Below, in pieces: positions 18,701-26,199 of a stretch of 64,000 nucleotides of DNA. The DNA comes from Pyrinomonadaceae bacterium (GTDB lineage Bacteria; Acidobacteriota; Blastocatellia; Pyrinomonadales; Pyrinomonadaceae): contig JAIBCC010000023.1 of NCBI GenBank assembly GCA_019694395.1, positions 47,327-111,326 of the forward strand. Direction: 5' to 3'. The stretch's first letter is position 1. The number at the start of each line of letters is the position of its first letter. Position numbers and translations under genes: made by a program. The notes beneath the pieces are model-generated. The model saw only the letters and a program-made list of their open reading frames with translations, made no database searches and had not been told where the DNA came from.

Positions 18701-19064
18701 GAACATTTTTGCCGTCAGGAGTCCAGCTTGAAACGCGGTCAACCGCCGGATGATAAGTCAGACGCTTCGGCACTCCGCCTGTTGCCGGAATCAGATAAAC
18801 ATCGGTATTGCCGTCGTATTCACCTGTAAATGCAACCCAATTTCCGTCCGGCGAAAAATAAGGATTTGTTTCAATACCAATTCCGGTCGTCAATCGTTTG
18901 GCATCGCCGCCGTTACGCGAAACCGTCCATAAATCTCCGGCATACGAGAAAACTATGTCGGTTTTACTGATGGTCGGTTGACGAAATAAGGTTGGCGCAT
19001 TTTGGGCAAAAATAGCGAGACTTAGATAAAGCGTTAGCAAAAGACAGACAAAAATCCTGTTCAT
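15750..19064 (-). CDS. Tricorn-like S41 peptidase, copy 2
   Basis: This 1104-residue exported peptidase has the same domain order as its left-hand neighbour: signal peptide (MNRIFVCLLLTLYLSLAIFAQ), PD40 propeller repeats (NPYFSPDGNWVAFTGEYDG, DPAWSPDGKWIAYFSDESG), Tricorn core, PDZ-like domain and S41 domain with NELAGSGGDAMPW as the probable nucleophile motif. Identity between the copies is high over long stretches, for example KVSELSGGKLGYVYMPNTGG. It differs by a longer low-complexity linker rich in Glu, Lys, Pro and Ser near residues 550-600. A tandem duplication is the simplest explanation. Both probably act on peptides in the periplasm. Confidence 0.93.
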   Translation of the reverse strand: MNRIFVCLLLTLYLSLAIFAQNAPTLFRQPTISKTDIVFSYAGDLWTVSRNGGDAKRLTTGIGIETNPYFSPDGNWVAFTGEYDGNTDVYLIPATGGVPKRLTYHPAVDRVSSWTPDGKNVLFTSNMNSYANFFRLYTIPVSGEGLATEIPLPMVERGTLSPDGNFAAYEPLTQWQPDWKRYNGGQTQPIWIAKLSDSTIEKIPRQNSNDKCAMWIGDKVYFLSDRSGGVVSLFSFDTKSKKVEQIVDNKGLDIKYASSNGSAIVYEQFGTIFTIEAGAKTPKKIDIRVAGDFPGVRPRYEKVGSRIANFAISPTGARAVFEARGEIISAPADKGDARNLTNTPNVMERDPAWSPDGKWIAYFSDESGEYMLNLRDQTGMGEVKKFALGDAPNFYSNPVWSPDSKKIAYNDQRVNLWYLDVEKGTNTKVDTNTYGDLVDVLEPSWSPDSKWLTYVKQLDNRLRAVYLFSLENNKANQITDGLGDARFTAFDKSGKYVFFTASTNVGPAISFADLSGIDHQSSRSVYAIVLRNDIPSPLAPESDEEKVQEEKKEEPKPSATPTPSASPSGEKPAETPKPAPKKEAEPTRIDLDGIDQRVIAIPQIPNRDYNGLYAGKAGIIYLLEIPQSGGFGLTLQKFDLEKRKIEEVKTGIGAFKVSANGEKMIFSQGPGWNIVSTTIPARPGEGVVKTSDMEVYIDPRAEWKQMFNEVWRGDRDFFYDPNTHGLDLEKAKKLYEPYLQAVAHRDDLNYLFTEMVNQIGVGHTFIRGGDQPRANFVPGGLLGADYKIENGRYRFARVYNGENWNPNARAPLTAPGVNVKAGDYLLAVNGRDLKSTDNIYSFFESTANKQVVIKVGANPDGTGSRNVTVVPTASENGLRSLAWIEDNRRKVSELSGGKLGYVYMPNTGGPGFTNFQRYFFAQTDKQGAIIDERFNGGGLLADYVVEYLKRAQLAKIAFRSGKDWNVPAGGIYGPKAMLINELAGSGGDAMPWFFKKLEVGALVGKRTWGGLVRASGMQPLMDGGSITSPNGAVYGLNGEWEVENVGVAPDIEVEFDPAMWRQGRDPQLEKAVEWCLEELKKNPPKEYKRPPYPNYQKGTGLGKP

Positions 19065-19107
19065 TTAGAATTTGCTCCTCAAAGAAATTTTGTTTATCTG
19101 AATTTGA

Positions 19108-19123
19108 TTTGATTGCAATCAAA
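19108..19123. promoter_or_regulatory. 16-bp perfect palindrome upstream of Tricorn-like copy 2
   Basis: TTTGATTGCAATCAAA is a perfect palindrome located 44 bp before the start codon of the peptidase at 19064. Its position in the expected 5' leader or promoter makes it an operator candidate. No regulator can be named from the sequence. Confidence 0.4.
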
Positions 19124-19145
19124 AGAGATTTTTTGTTACTAAATC

Positions 19146-19165
19146 ATTCTACGACAAATTTGTCG
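19146..19165 (-). promoter_or_regulatory. Possible -10 box with adjacent palindrome upstream of Tricorn-like copy 2
   Basis: On the minus strand the perfect palindrome CGACAAATTTGTCG (19165-19152) directly precedes TAGAAT (19151-19146), a good -10 match. The -35 region is weak. A dimeric regulator bound here would lie in the promoter spacer. This is inference from position and symmetry. Confidence 0.35.
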
Positions 19166-19186
19166 GAAAAGTTGAGATTTTTTCAG

Positions 19187-19216
19187 AAAAAAAGAGGAGA
19201 CCAGTTAATCTCCTCT
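19187..19216 (-). terminator. Terminator of the lipoprotein gene
   Basis: On the minus strand AGAGGAGA (19216-19209) pairs perfectly with TCTCCTCT (19200-19193) around an 8-nt loop, then runs into seven T (19193-19187). It lies 31 bp after the stop of the gene at 19248-20090. Confidence 0.9.
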
Positions 19217-19247
19217 GCAATATTTCATTAAATTTTACCTTTCTACA

Positions 19248-20090
19248 TTATTTGCCGACCGGAACATTACCGCTTCCTTCAGAAGGCAATTCTTCGCCAC
19301 CAGTGATGGTAAATTTTATATCTTCGTTGAGCTGCGAAAGTTTGATGTCATTGGCGTTATAAGCTTCGATCTTCAAATGATATTCGCCATTAAACAAAGG
19401 TTTATCGGCTTTGAAACTGTTTCCCTCAACTTTAAAATTGATGTAGGGCGAAGTTATTTTGACCTCTTTCGGATACAGACCGATTTTGTAATACGCCGCA
19501 TCAGGATACGCATCCCATTTTATTTCCAGAGTTTTGGCATCAACTTTAGAATTTGCTTTCGGACTTTGGGCTTTTATATCAGATTTGAAAAGATTGGTTG
19601 CCGGAGCAAAAAATGTTTTGTCGGCTTCGATCTTATATTTAGCGGCGGAAATGCCAAAGGTTCGGGCGGCGAAAATGTAGCTCGGCGTATTAAAAACTTT
19701 AACGATCAAACCTTCATAAATTTTCGGCTCGACATTTTTGAAAAGATATTCGCCGTTGTCATCGGTTTTGGTCGTAAGTTGCTGACCGCTGCACCCCATA
19801 AAAGTGCTGAATTTTTCGCAAAGTTTAACTTCAACATTTGGGGCGGGCTTTTCATTAAATAAAGCTTTCCCTTGCACATTTGCTTTTCCCGAATCAGGTT
19901 TTTCTTTTTCCGTTCCGGTTTCCGAAGCCACAAAACCGTCCTCTGACGATTGAGTTCCGGGGGTTTTACTCACTTCTTTTTGAGCGTTATTGGTATTGGT
20001 TTTAGTTGAATCTGTGTTTGTAGATTGTGTTTTGCAAGCAAAAGCAAATGACGCAATTGCAATCGCAAAAATTAATAAAGTTTTCTTCAT
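19248..20090 (-). CDS. Putative lipoprotein with carboxypeptidase-regulatory-like domain
   Basis: This 280-residue protein begins MKKTLLIFAIAIASFAFAC, a signal followed by Cys19, which could be lipidated, although the lipobox AFAC is not ideal. A Ser/Thr/Asn-rich spacer (residues 20-70) leads to a beta-sandwich with GKALFNEKPAPNVEVKLCE and DDNGEYLFKNVEPKIYEG, the carboxypeptidase-regulatory-like pattern. A fibronectin-like C-terminal part follows (ADKPLFNGEYHLKIEAYN). It is probably an envelope-anchored protein of unknown partner. I chose this ATG because the preceding in-frame residues are not signal-like. Confidence 0.7.
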   Translation of the reverse strand: MKKTLLIFAIAIASFAFACKTQSTNTDSTKTNTNNAQKEVSKTPGTQSSEDGFVASETGTEKEKPDSGKANVQGKALFNEKPAPNVEVKLCEKFSTFMGCSGQQLTTKTDDNGEYLFKNVEPKIYEGLIVKVFNTPSYIFAARTFGISAAKYKIEADKTFFAPATNLFKSDIKAQSPKANSKVDAKTLEIKWDAYPDAAYYKIGLYPKEVKITSPYINFKVEGNSFKADKPLFNGEYHLKIEAYNANDIKLSQLNEDIKFTITGGEELPSEGSGNVPVGK

Positions 20091-20207
20091 CCTAAATTTC
20101 TGACTCCTTGTCGTTTGTAAAAAAAACAAATCGGCAACTTTTTTATGACCTATTTTATCTCCGATTTGTTTATTGAATGAAGTTTGAAAAAATTCTTGCA
20201 AAGTTTT

Positions 20208-20918
20208 TTATTTCCAGATTTTGAATTCCTCACCTTCCATTTTTTTAAGTTTGAATGTGGTAGCTTTTCCCACTTTCCGCAATTTATCGTTGCTGCCGGT
20301 AACGTATTTTTCCCGATAAAATACAGGTATTTTCCCTTTTTTCACCCAAACTTTGTAGGAATATTCATCATCTTCGGTGTAAGCTGATTCCTGCAGCCAA
20401 CCGAGGACTTTGGGCTTGCCATTAACAAATTCCAATATATCAATTCCGGTTCCGCCTTGTCCCTGGTGCATTCCACCGCCGTAAGTTATCGAAAATTCAT
20501 CAATTCCATTCTGATTAATGTCTGGTAATTGTTTCAAAGTAATTGCCCAACCGCTTTCTTCTCCAAAAGTTTTAATGATTTTTCCATCCTCAAGCAGAAC
20601 CAAAATGTTGTTTCCAAGACCATTTCCGGTTTGGCAATATTGATATAAAACCAGAGTTTGAGTCGAACCGGATTTCGTAAATGTGCCTCTCACTACTCCC
20701 GCAAGTTCTTCAGAACCTGACGGGCAATAGTCCTCTTTCCAATGATTTTTAACCGTTGGGAAAACTTGTTTCTTTATCAGGTTTTCAATACCAGAGTCAA
20801 TTTCTAATTTGCTTTCATCTTTAAGCGGATCAGTAATAACAAAGGTATTTTGCCCAAAATTAAAAATAACGAAAGTCAAAACAAAAATCAGTGATAACAG
20901 AAAATTGATGTTTTTCAT
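20208..20918 (-). CDS. Exported protein of unknown function
   Basis: This 236-residue protein starts with a signal peptide (MKNINFLLSLIFVLTFVIFNFGQ). The body is mostly beta-strand with a VCBS-like DINQNGIDEFSITYGGG segment near residue 140 and a Gly-rich GGGMHQGQGGTGID. No enzyme motif is recognised. It lies 33 bp downstream of the glycogen-debranching enzyme gene and may be co-transcribed with it. The ATG at 20918 was chosen because it directly precedes the signal sequence. Confidence 0.65.
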   Translation of the reverse strand: MKNINFLLSLIFVLTFVIFNFGQNTFVITDPLKDESKLEIDSGIENLIKKQVFPTVKNHWKEDYCPSGSEELAGVVRGTFTKSGSTQTLVLYQYCQTGNGLGNNILVLLEDGKIIKTFGEESGWAITLKQLPDINQNGIDEFSITYGGGMHQGQGGTGIDILEFVNGKPKVLGWLQESAYTEDDEYSYKVWVKKGKIPVFYREKYVTGSNDKLRKVGKATTFKLKKMEGEEFKIWK

Positions 20919-20951
20919 AGTAGTTTGATTAAGCAATAATAAATCTTCCAA

Positions 20952-22904
20952 CTATTTTTTCAAAACCCGCAAAACTTCCGCAACGCTCCACGCCTGAGCG
21001 AAACATCCGCGCGGAAGATGCGGGGCATCAGCATCAAAGATTTCGGAAATTTGTCCGAGTCCGGCTTCGCTCAAATGTGTTTCAAAACCGTGTAAAAATT
21101 GCCAAATTTGCCGCTCCGTCTTTTTATTTTTTGGATTCACGCGGCGATAGGCATCAATAAATCCGCCGATGAGCCAGCCCCAAACCGTTCCCTGATGATA
21201 GCTGCCGTCACGCTGCAATGGCGAACCAATATAGATCGGGCAATAATCTTTGCTTTTCGGCGAAAGCGACCGCAATCCAACCGGAGTAAGTAATTCATCT
21301 GCAACTTTCTGCACTATTTTTTTGGCTTGTCCGATGGAAAGCATCGTATTTGGCAAACTGACGGCAAAAATTTGGTTTGGACGAACTGAAAAATCTTCCG
21401 CATCACCTTCAATTACATCAAAAAGGCATTCTTCATTTTCATTCCAGAATTTTTCGCCGAAACTCTTTTTCGCCCGTTTTGCCATCGCTTCATATTGCTC
21501 TTTTTCGGCTTTATTCCCAAAATGATTGGCAAAATCCGCCATGACACAAAGTGCGTTATACCAAAGAGCTTGGATTTCGACAGGTTTACCGATGCGCGGA
21601 GTAACTACCCAATCTCCGATTTTGGCATCCATCCAAGTCAACTGCACACCTTTTACGCCGGCGTGAAGCAGACCATCTTCGTCCATAAAGATTCCGTAGC
21701 GAGTTCCTTTGATATGCCACGCAATCGTTTCGGCTAATTTTTCATACAAAAATTGACGCACAAAATCATAATCTTTTGTTTTTTCGGCGTAGGCGCGAAT
21801 CGCTTCAAAATACCAAAGCGTCGCGTCAACCGTATTATATTCAGGGATTTCGCCCGCATCGGGAAAACGATTCGGAAGCATTCCTTCGGAAAGATGATTG
21901 GAAAATTCTAAAAGAATTGATCTGGCAATTTCTTCACGGTTGGTCGCCAGGGTCAAACCATTCAACGCAATCATCGTATCGCGTCCCCAATCCGAAAACC
22001 ACGGATAACCCGCAATTACGGTTTGCCCTTCGCCACGTTTAACGATGAACTGATCCGCCGCTAACACAAGCTGTTTGGTAAACTCATCTTTTGCTTCGGC
22101 TTGCATAATCAAAGCGTCTCGCCGCGCAATTTCCGTCATCCGAAAACTCAACGCATCAGATAATTGTTGCGGCTCAGTCGAAGCAATTACAATTGCATCC
22201 TCCGTCAAATCAAATTTTAGCGAAAATGGCTGAAACAAATCTTCGTGAAAATCAAAACCGCGTTCCTTTTCGATTGCGTATTCAAAATTTCGATACCAAT
22301 GCCCTGTGTTTTCAACAGATTGAGCATTGTGCGTCAAGTAAAGCGCAGGCATTTCGGCGAATGGTCTGAGATAAACCAAATTATCAAAGACTTCAAAATT
22401 CGGATTGAAATTCGGCGTTTCGTGCTGTAAAGCGTGATAATCACAAAAAGAAAGCAGTGGTTTTAATTCAATCTCAATTTGATCTTTGATCTTTGATTTT
22501 TGATCTTTGATTTTGTATTCAATGATTGTTGTATTTGAACCGTGAACCATAAACAGAGTCTTTTCGATTTCAATCCCTTCGACTTCGTAAATCCAGGTTG
22601 GAAAAGGTGCTAAAGCAAATGACTTCAAATATTTGTAGCCTTCGGGATGGATTGTATTCGGATATTGATTTGACGAAAGTTCATATAATTTCCCGTCAAT
22701 CGTGAGTGTTTCTTCAAATTTGGAAAGCATCGTAATTCTGCCTAGCGGAGGCTTAGTCGCGGCGGTCAAAAGCCCGTGATAGCGGCGCGAATTTGCACCC
22801 GAGATCGTTCCATTGGCAAATCCGCCAATTCCGTTCGTTTCTAACCACTCACGCGAAGTCGCGCTCTCAAAATTTGTGCAAATTACTGAATCAAACTTAA
22901 TCAT
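20952..22904 (-). CDS. Glycogen debranching enzyme (amylo-alpha-1,6-glucosidase type)
   Basis: This 650-residue enzyme lacks a signal peptide and probably acts in the cytoplasm, removing alpha-1,6 branches during glycogen breakdown. The N-terminal GDE_N beta domain is shown by REWLETNGIGGFANGT and SRRYHGLLTAA (residues 18-50). The catalytic (alpha/alpha)6 domain contains GYPWFSDWGRDTMIALNGL (about 298-316) with the conserved Asp, and LTWMDAKIGDWVVTPRIGKP. It is the archaeal/bacterial single-activity type rather than the eukaryotic bifunctional form. A short repetitive lysine- and isoleucine-rich segment (KIKDQKSKIKDQ) near residue 133 is encoded by a repeat also seen near 62.5 kb. Confidence 0.93.
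   Translation of the reverse strand: MIKFDSVICTNFESATSREWLETNGIGGFANGTISGANSRRYHGLLTAATKPPLGRITMLSKFEETLTIDGKLYELSSNQYPNTIHPEGYKYLKSFALAPFPTWIYEVEGIEIEKTLFMVHGSNTTIIEYKIKDQKSKIKDQIEIELKPLLSFCDYHALQHETPNFNPNFEVFDNLVYLRPFAEMPALYLTHNAQSVENTGHWYRNFEYAIEKERGFDFHEDLFQPFSLKFDLTEDAIVIASTEPQQLSDALSFRMTEIARRDALIMQAEAKDEFTKQLVLAADQFIVKRGEGQTVIAGYPWFSDWGRDTMIALNGLTLATNREEIARSILLEFSNHLSEGMLPNRFPDAGEIPEYNTVDATLWYFEAIRAYAEKTKDYDFVRQFLYEKLAETIAWHIKGTRYGIFMDEDGLLHAGVKGVQLTWMDAKIGDWVVTPRIGKPVEIQALWYNALCVMADFANHFGNKAEKEQYEAMAKRAKKSFGEKFWNENEECLFDVIEGDAEDFSVRPNQIFAVSLPNTMLSIGQAKKIVQKVADELLTPVGLRSLSPKSKDYCPIYIGSPLQRDGSYHQGTVWGWLIGGFIDAYRRVNPKNKKTERQIWQFLHGFETHLSEAGLGQISEIFDADAPHLPRGCFAQAWSVAEVLRVLKK
22481..22514. 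repeat. TTTGATC-type simple repeat inside the debranching enzyme gene
   Basis: The stretch is built from repeated GATCTTTGAT and TTTTTGATC units. A 22-bp segment (22491-22512) occurs identically at 62513-62534 in an intergenic region. Inside the gene it stays in frame and encodes IKDQKSKIKDQ. Confidence 0.75.
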
Positions 22905-22979
22905 TTTAACTCTAAATTCCTATTGCAATTTAAGTTATTCCAATAAGTTATGCAACGTCCAAAAAGATTAATTTTTAGC

Positions 22980-23024
22980 TTGACATTTAAAATATTTAGA
23001 ATTAGAATAATTCTAAATAGGAGG
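22980..23024 (+). promoter_or_regulatory. dps promoter with overlapping PerR/Fur-type operator and strong RBS
   Basis: A perfect -35 box TTGACA (22980-22985) and -10 box TAGAAT (23003-23008) are 17 bp apart. The 7-1-7 inverted repeat TTAGAAT-A-ATTCTAA (23002-23016) covers the -10 box and start site. It matches the form of PerR boxes (TTATAATNATTATAA), two differences being G and C at symmetric positions. AGGAGG (23019-23024) is a strong ribosome-binding site 4 bp before the ATG. Repression by a Fur-family peroxide or metal sensor is expected. Confidence 0.8.
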
Positions 23025-23028
23025 CATT

Positions 23029-23511
23029 ATGGGATTACATAATACAAAAATTGATATAGCAAAAGGTAAACGGGAAAAGATTGTCGGGATTTTGAACGCG
23101 AGATTAGCCGATGCGATTGATTTAAAATCGCAAGCCAAACAAGCACATTGGAACGTCAAAGGAATGAATTTTATTGCTTTGCACGAATTATTCGATCAGG
23201 TTTCGACCGAAGTTGAAACTCACATTGACGATATTGCTGAACGAGTCACGACTTTGGGCGGAACGGCATTAGGAACAGTTCGCGTAGCCGCTCAAAATTC
23301 TACTTTGAGCGAATATCCATTGGAAATTACTGACGGAGCGGCGCATGTTGACGCGCTTTCAAGCGCATTGGCGGATTTTGGTAAAAAAGTTCGTGCCGAT
23401 ATTGATGAAACAGATGGACTCGGCGATGCAGACACTGCTGATTTATTTACCGGAATTTCGCGCTCGATTGATAAATTATTGTGGTTCGTTGAGGCACATC
23501 AGCAAGCATAA
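23029..23511 (+). CDS. dps: Dps ferritin-like DNA-protecting protein
   Basis: This 160-residue protein is a Dps mini-ferritin. As a dodecamer it oxidises Fe(II) with peroxide, stores the iron and shields DNA. The intersubunit ferroxidase ligands are all present with exact spacing: His40 (in QAHWNVKG), His52, Asp67 and Glu71, followed by the conserved ERVTTLGGTA. It is the only plus-strand gene between 2.4 and 64 kb and has its own promoter, a PerR-like operator, an AGGAGG ribosome-binding site and a terminator, so it is a single-gene stress regulon member. Confidence 0.96.
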   Translation: MGLHNTKIDIAKGKREKIVGILNARLADAIDLKSQAKQAHWNVKGMNFIALHELFDQVSTEVETHIDDIAERVTTLGGTALGTVRVAAQNSTLSEYPLEITDGAAHVDALSSALADFGKKVRADIDETDGLGDADTADLFTGISRSIDKLLWFVEAHQQA

Positions 23512-23542
23512 CAAAGTTTAAAAGTTTAAGAGTGAAAGAGTG

Positions 23543-23574
23543 AAAAAGTTGGAAATACTGCTCCAACTTTTTCG
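23543..23574. terminator. Bidirectional terminator between dps and the convergent hydrolase
   Basis: GAAAAAGTTGGA (23543-23554) and TCCAACTTTTTC (23563-23574) form a perfect 12-bp stem with an 8-nt loop. A-rich and T-rich flanks allow it to work for both convergent genes. Confidence 0.9.
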
Positions 23575-23578
23575 CTTT

Positions 23579-24727
23579 TTATTTGGTAATCGTTTCAAAT
23601 GTTTCGACCAAAACTCTGGCTAAAGGTTTCCCTAGATTTTGCGGAACGCTCGTATTTACCTGAACTGCAACCGAAATTTTCTTGTCGGGAAAATACATCA
23701 TATCGGTCATATAACCGGGGAAAAATCCAGCGTGTCCGTAAGACAAACCTAATCTGGTCGGACGAATAATTACACCCAAACCATATTTGGCATCCCGTCC
23801 AAGCATCGGTGCGGCAACTCCGTCAAAAACCTGCGGCAAAAGCAAAGCATCAAAAGCCTTGCCTTCATACATCAATTTTGCATAACGCGCCAAATCTTCG
23901 GAATTGGTCATCCAACCGCCGCCCGTCCATTCAAACTGCGGATTGATGATAAATTTTCCATTATCCAAAACTTTATCTTTTCCCGTAAATTCATTGCCTT
24001 CGCCTGCGTAGCCTTGCACCAAACCTTTTAAAACTCGTTTGTTTTGCGGGAAAACTTTGTTTAATTTCAAAGGCTTAACGACACGTTTTTCGGCTAGTTC
24101 ATAGAATTTTTTGCCGGTTACTTTTTCCATGATCATTCCGAGGACAATGTAATTTGTGTCAGAATAATCCCAACCTTTGCCTGCTTCAAACGGTGCTTTG
24201 GCATCAAAAAGATAGGCAATCAGTTCTGCGGGTTTCCAGACTTTATCGGGGTTGGCGGTCAAATCTTTGAGAAAATTCGGATTAAATTCGTAACGAACCA
24301 AACCGCTAGTGTGATTCATCAACTGGCGAACGGTAATGTCTTTTGCATTCGGTAAGCGCAAAAACCAAACTTCTTTGCCAAGATATTTCTCAATTTTATC
24401 ATCCAAAGAAATTTTGCCTTCTTTGACCAATTGCATTGCAACCGCTAACGCAAAAGTTTTTCCGGTGCTGCCCGCTAACATCAGATCTGTCGGTTTCATC
24501 GGCGTTTTCTTTTCCAAATCGGAAAATCCGGTTGCCAAACCAAAGCAATTTCCGTCCGCCAGACAAACTCCCAAAGTCGCTCCGGCAAACTTTCCGTTTT
24601 TCTGCCATTCGTCCAATTGCGTTTGTAGTTTTTGCTGTAAAGCGTTTGAATTTTGAGCAAACGATAAATTTAAAGATGTCAGCGCAACTGCCAAAATAAT
24701 GATAGATTTAACAAATAGAGTTTTCAT
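23579..24727 (-). CDS. Exported serine hydrolase, class C beta-lactamase fold (copy 1)
   Basis: This 382-residue protein has a Sec signal (residues 1-24). The class C beta-lactamase/DD-peptidase active site is visible: SxxK as S87-T-G-K90 in LAGSTGKTF, the tyrosine motif YSDTN, and a YGHAGF box in place of KTG. Such proteins include D-aminopeptidases, esterases and penicillin-binding proteins; the substrate cannot be read from sequence. Its stop faces the dps terminator. A second protein of the same fold lies 65 bp upstream. Confidence 0.9.
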   Translation of the reverse strand: MKTLFVKSIIILAVALTSLNLSFAQNSNALQQKLQTQLDEWQKNGKFAGATLGVCLADGNCFGLATGFSDLEKKTPMKPTDLMLAGSTGKTFALAVAMQLVKEGKISLDDKIEKYLGKEVWFLRLPNAKDITVRQLMNHTSGLVRYEFNPNFLKDLTANPDKVWKPAELIAYLFDAKAPFEAGKGWDYSDTNYIVLGMIMEKVTGKKFYELAEKRVVKPLKLNKVFPQNKRVLKGLVQGYAGEGNEFTGKDKVLDNGKFIINPQFEWTGGGWMTNSEDLARYAKLMYEGKAFDALLLPQVFDGVAAPMLGRDAKYGLGVIIRPTRLGLSYGHAGFFPGYMTDMMYFPDKKISVAVQVNTSVPQNLGKPLARVLVETFETITK

Positions 24728-24792
24728 AGACTTTTAATGGAAATTGCAAAATCAAATCAACAGTTTTCCATTTTTCACTTTCCGTTTTCCGT

Positions 24793-26193
24793 TTAATTTG
24801 TTACCCGTTCGGCAATGTGGTCTTCTCCACTATAACGCATATTTACTTTCATTGCTTTGCCGTTTTCATCAAGTGTAAAAATCGCCTTTCCGTCCGCCAG
24901 CGGAAAATAAAATTCGGTTGGGGAAAGCGGAATTAATCCGGCGGTGTAAAAATCCTGCAATTTGGCGGTCAGAAACTCCATTCCATTTTTGATATTCAAA
25001 ATCCTGCCGTCTTTCATTTTGTAATCGCCTTCGAGCTTGGCGATTTGTTCGGCTGAAAGTTTAATTACTTTTCCCCGAACAGGCATATCAAAAGGCGTTC
25101 CAAGTGTAATAGAAGTAACATCACGGGCAATACTGTTCAAGCGGGCACGGTCTATGTTTGAAAAAATTATAATGGTCGTTTTTTCGTCCGGAAATCTAAT
25201 AAAATCTGTCAGATAACCGGGCAACATACCATTATGGCGCGCTCTTTTACGATTAAAACCTTGCCCGATAAACCAACCGTATCCGTAATCTTCCAATCCT
25301 GCTGTGTAAATTTCATCAACTTCGGATTTTGGAATCAATTTGCTGCCCTCCATCATCTGACTCCAACGATAAAGATCGTCCAGAGTGCTGTAAAGCATTG
25401 CGTCTCCGTGCGGAGATGAGATCGTAATTGGCGGCATTTTTTGCAAAGTCCCATCAGTCAACGGAAATCCCGCCAAAGTTTTTTCCCAACCCAAATCGCC
25501 GTAAGTGTAGCCAACAGCGAGATTTTTCGGATATTTTCCAACGCTGAAAATCCCCGTATTTTTCATTCCCGCAGGTTTCAGAATATTTTTCGTGACAAAT
25601 TCGGCAAACGGCATTTTGGCGACTTTTTGCACCAGATAGCTTAGAACGACATAACCTGTATTGCTGTAATGAAATTTTTCACCCGGTTTAAAATCTAGTG
25701 GCAGTTTTTTCGCTTCGGCATAAATACGTGCCGAAGTGTTGCCTTCAGCCATCATCTGCAAATATTTTTCCGAGCCGAGTTCGAGTTTTTCCTCATAATC
25801 GGGAATTCCCGAAGTATGGCGCATCAGATTTTGAACTGTGACGGGTTGCCACGCCGACGGGCAATCATCCAGATATTTGCAAATGGAATCTTCGAGTTTT
25901 AGTTTGCCTTGGTCGCGCAATTTTAACGCAGCAGCCGAAGTGAACATTTTTGAAACCGAAGCAATGGCGTGTTGTGTGTCGGGCGTGTATGGAATTCGTT
26001 TTTCGACATCGGCAAAACCGTAGCCTTTGCGAAAGATAACTTTTCCTTCTTTGACCACTAAAACCGCACCGCTAAAGTTTCCCATTTCGGAACGTATCTT
26101 CAAATATTGATCAATATTTGATTCAACAGTTTGCGCGGAAAAAGAAACAGCCGAACAAATTAAAAGAATTAGAATGATGACTTTGAATTTCAT
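24793..26193 (-). CDS. Exported serine hydrolase, class C beta-lactamase fold, with C-terminal lipocalin-like domain (copy 2)
   Basis: This 466-residue protein has a signal peptide ending near FSAQ. The catalytic motifs are S79-V-S-K82 (AIASVSKMF), YSNTGY and RHNGMLPGY. After the ~360-residue hydrolase fold there is an extra C-terminal beta domain of about 90 residues (GDYKMKDGRILNIKNGMEFL, then YFPLADGKAIFTLDENG), as seen in the DUF3471/lipocalin-like tails of this family. It lies 6 bp downstream of a TAP-like hydrolase gene and is probably in the same operon. The substrate is unknown, perhaps D-amino acid peptides or esters. Confidence 0.9.
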   Translation of the reverse strand: MKFKVIILILLICSAVSFSAQTVESNIDQYLKIRSEMGNFSGAVLVVKEGKVIFRKGYGFADVEKRIPYTPDTQHAIASVSKMFTSAAALKLRDQGKLKLEDSICKYLDDCPSAWQPVTVQNLMRHTSGIPDYEEKLELGSEKYLQMMAEGNTSARIYAEAKKLPLDFKPGEKFHYSNTGYVVLSYLVQKVAKMPFAEFVTKNILKPAGMKNTGIFSVGKYPKNLAVGYTYGDLGWEKTLAGFPLTDGTLQKMPPITISSPHGDAMLYSTLDDLYRWSQMMEGSKLIPKSEVDEIYTAGLEDYGYGWFIGQGFNRKRARHNGMLPGYLTDFIRFPDEKTTIIIFSNIDRARLNSIARDVTSITLGTPFDMPVRGKVIKLSAEQIAKLEGDYKMKDGRILNIKNGMEFLTAKLQDFYTAGLIPLSPTEFYFPLADGKAIFTLDENGKAMKVNMRYSGEDHIAERVTN

Positions 26194-26199
26194 AAATTA

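Noticed and set aside
19152..19165. Palindrome CGACAAATTTGTCG as a LexA box
   Set aside because: It does not match CGAACNNNNGTTCG or other LexA boxes that I know; kept only as an unnamed palindrome.
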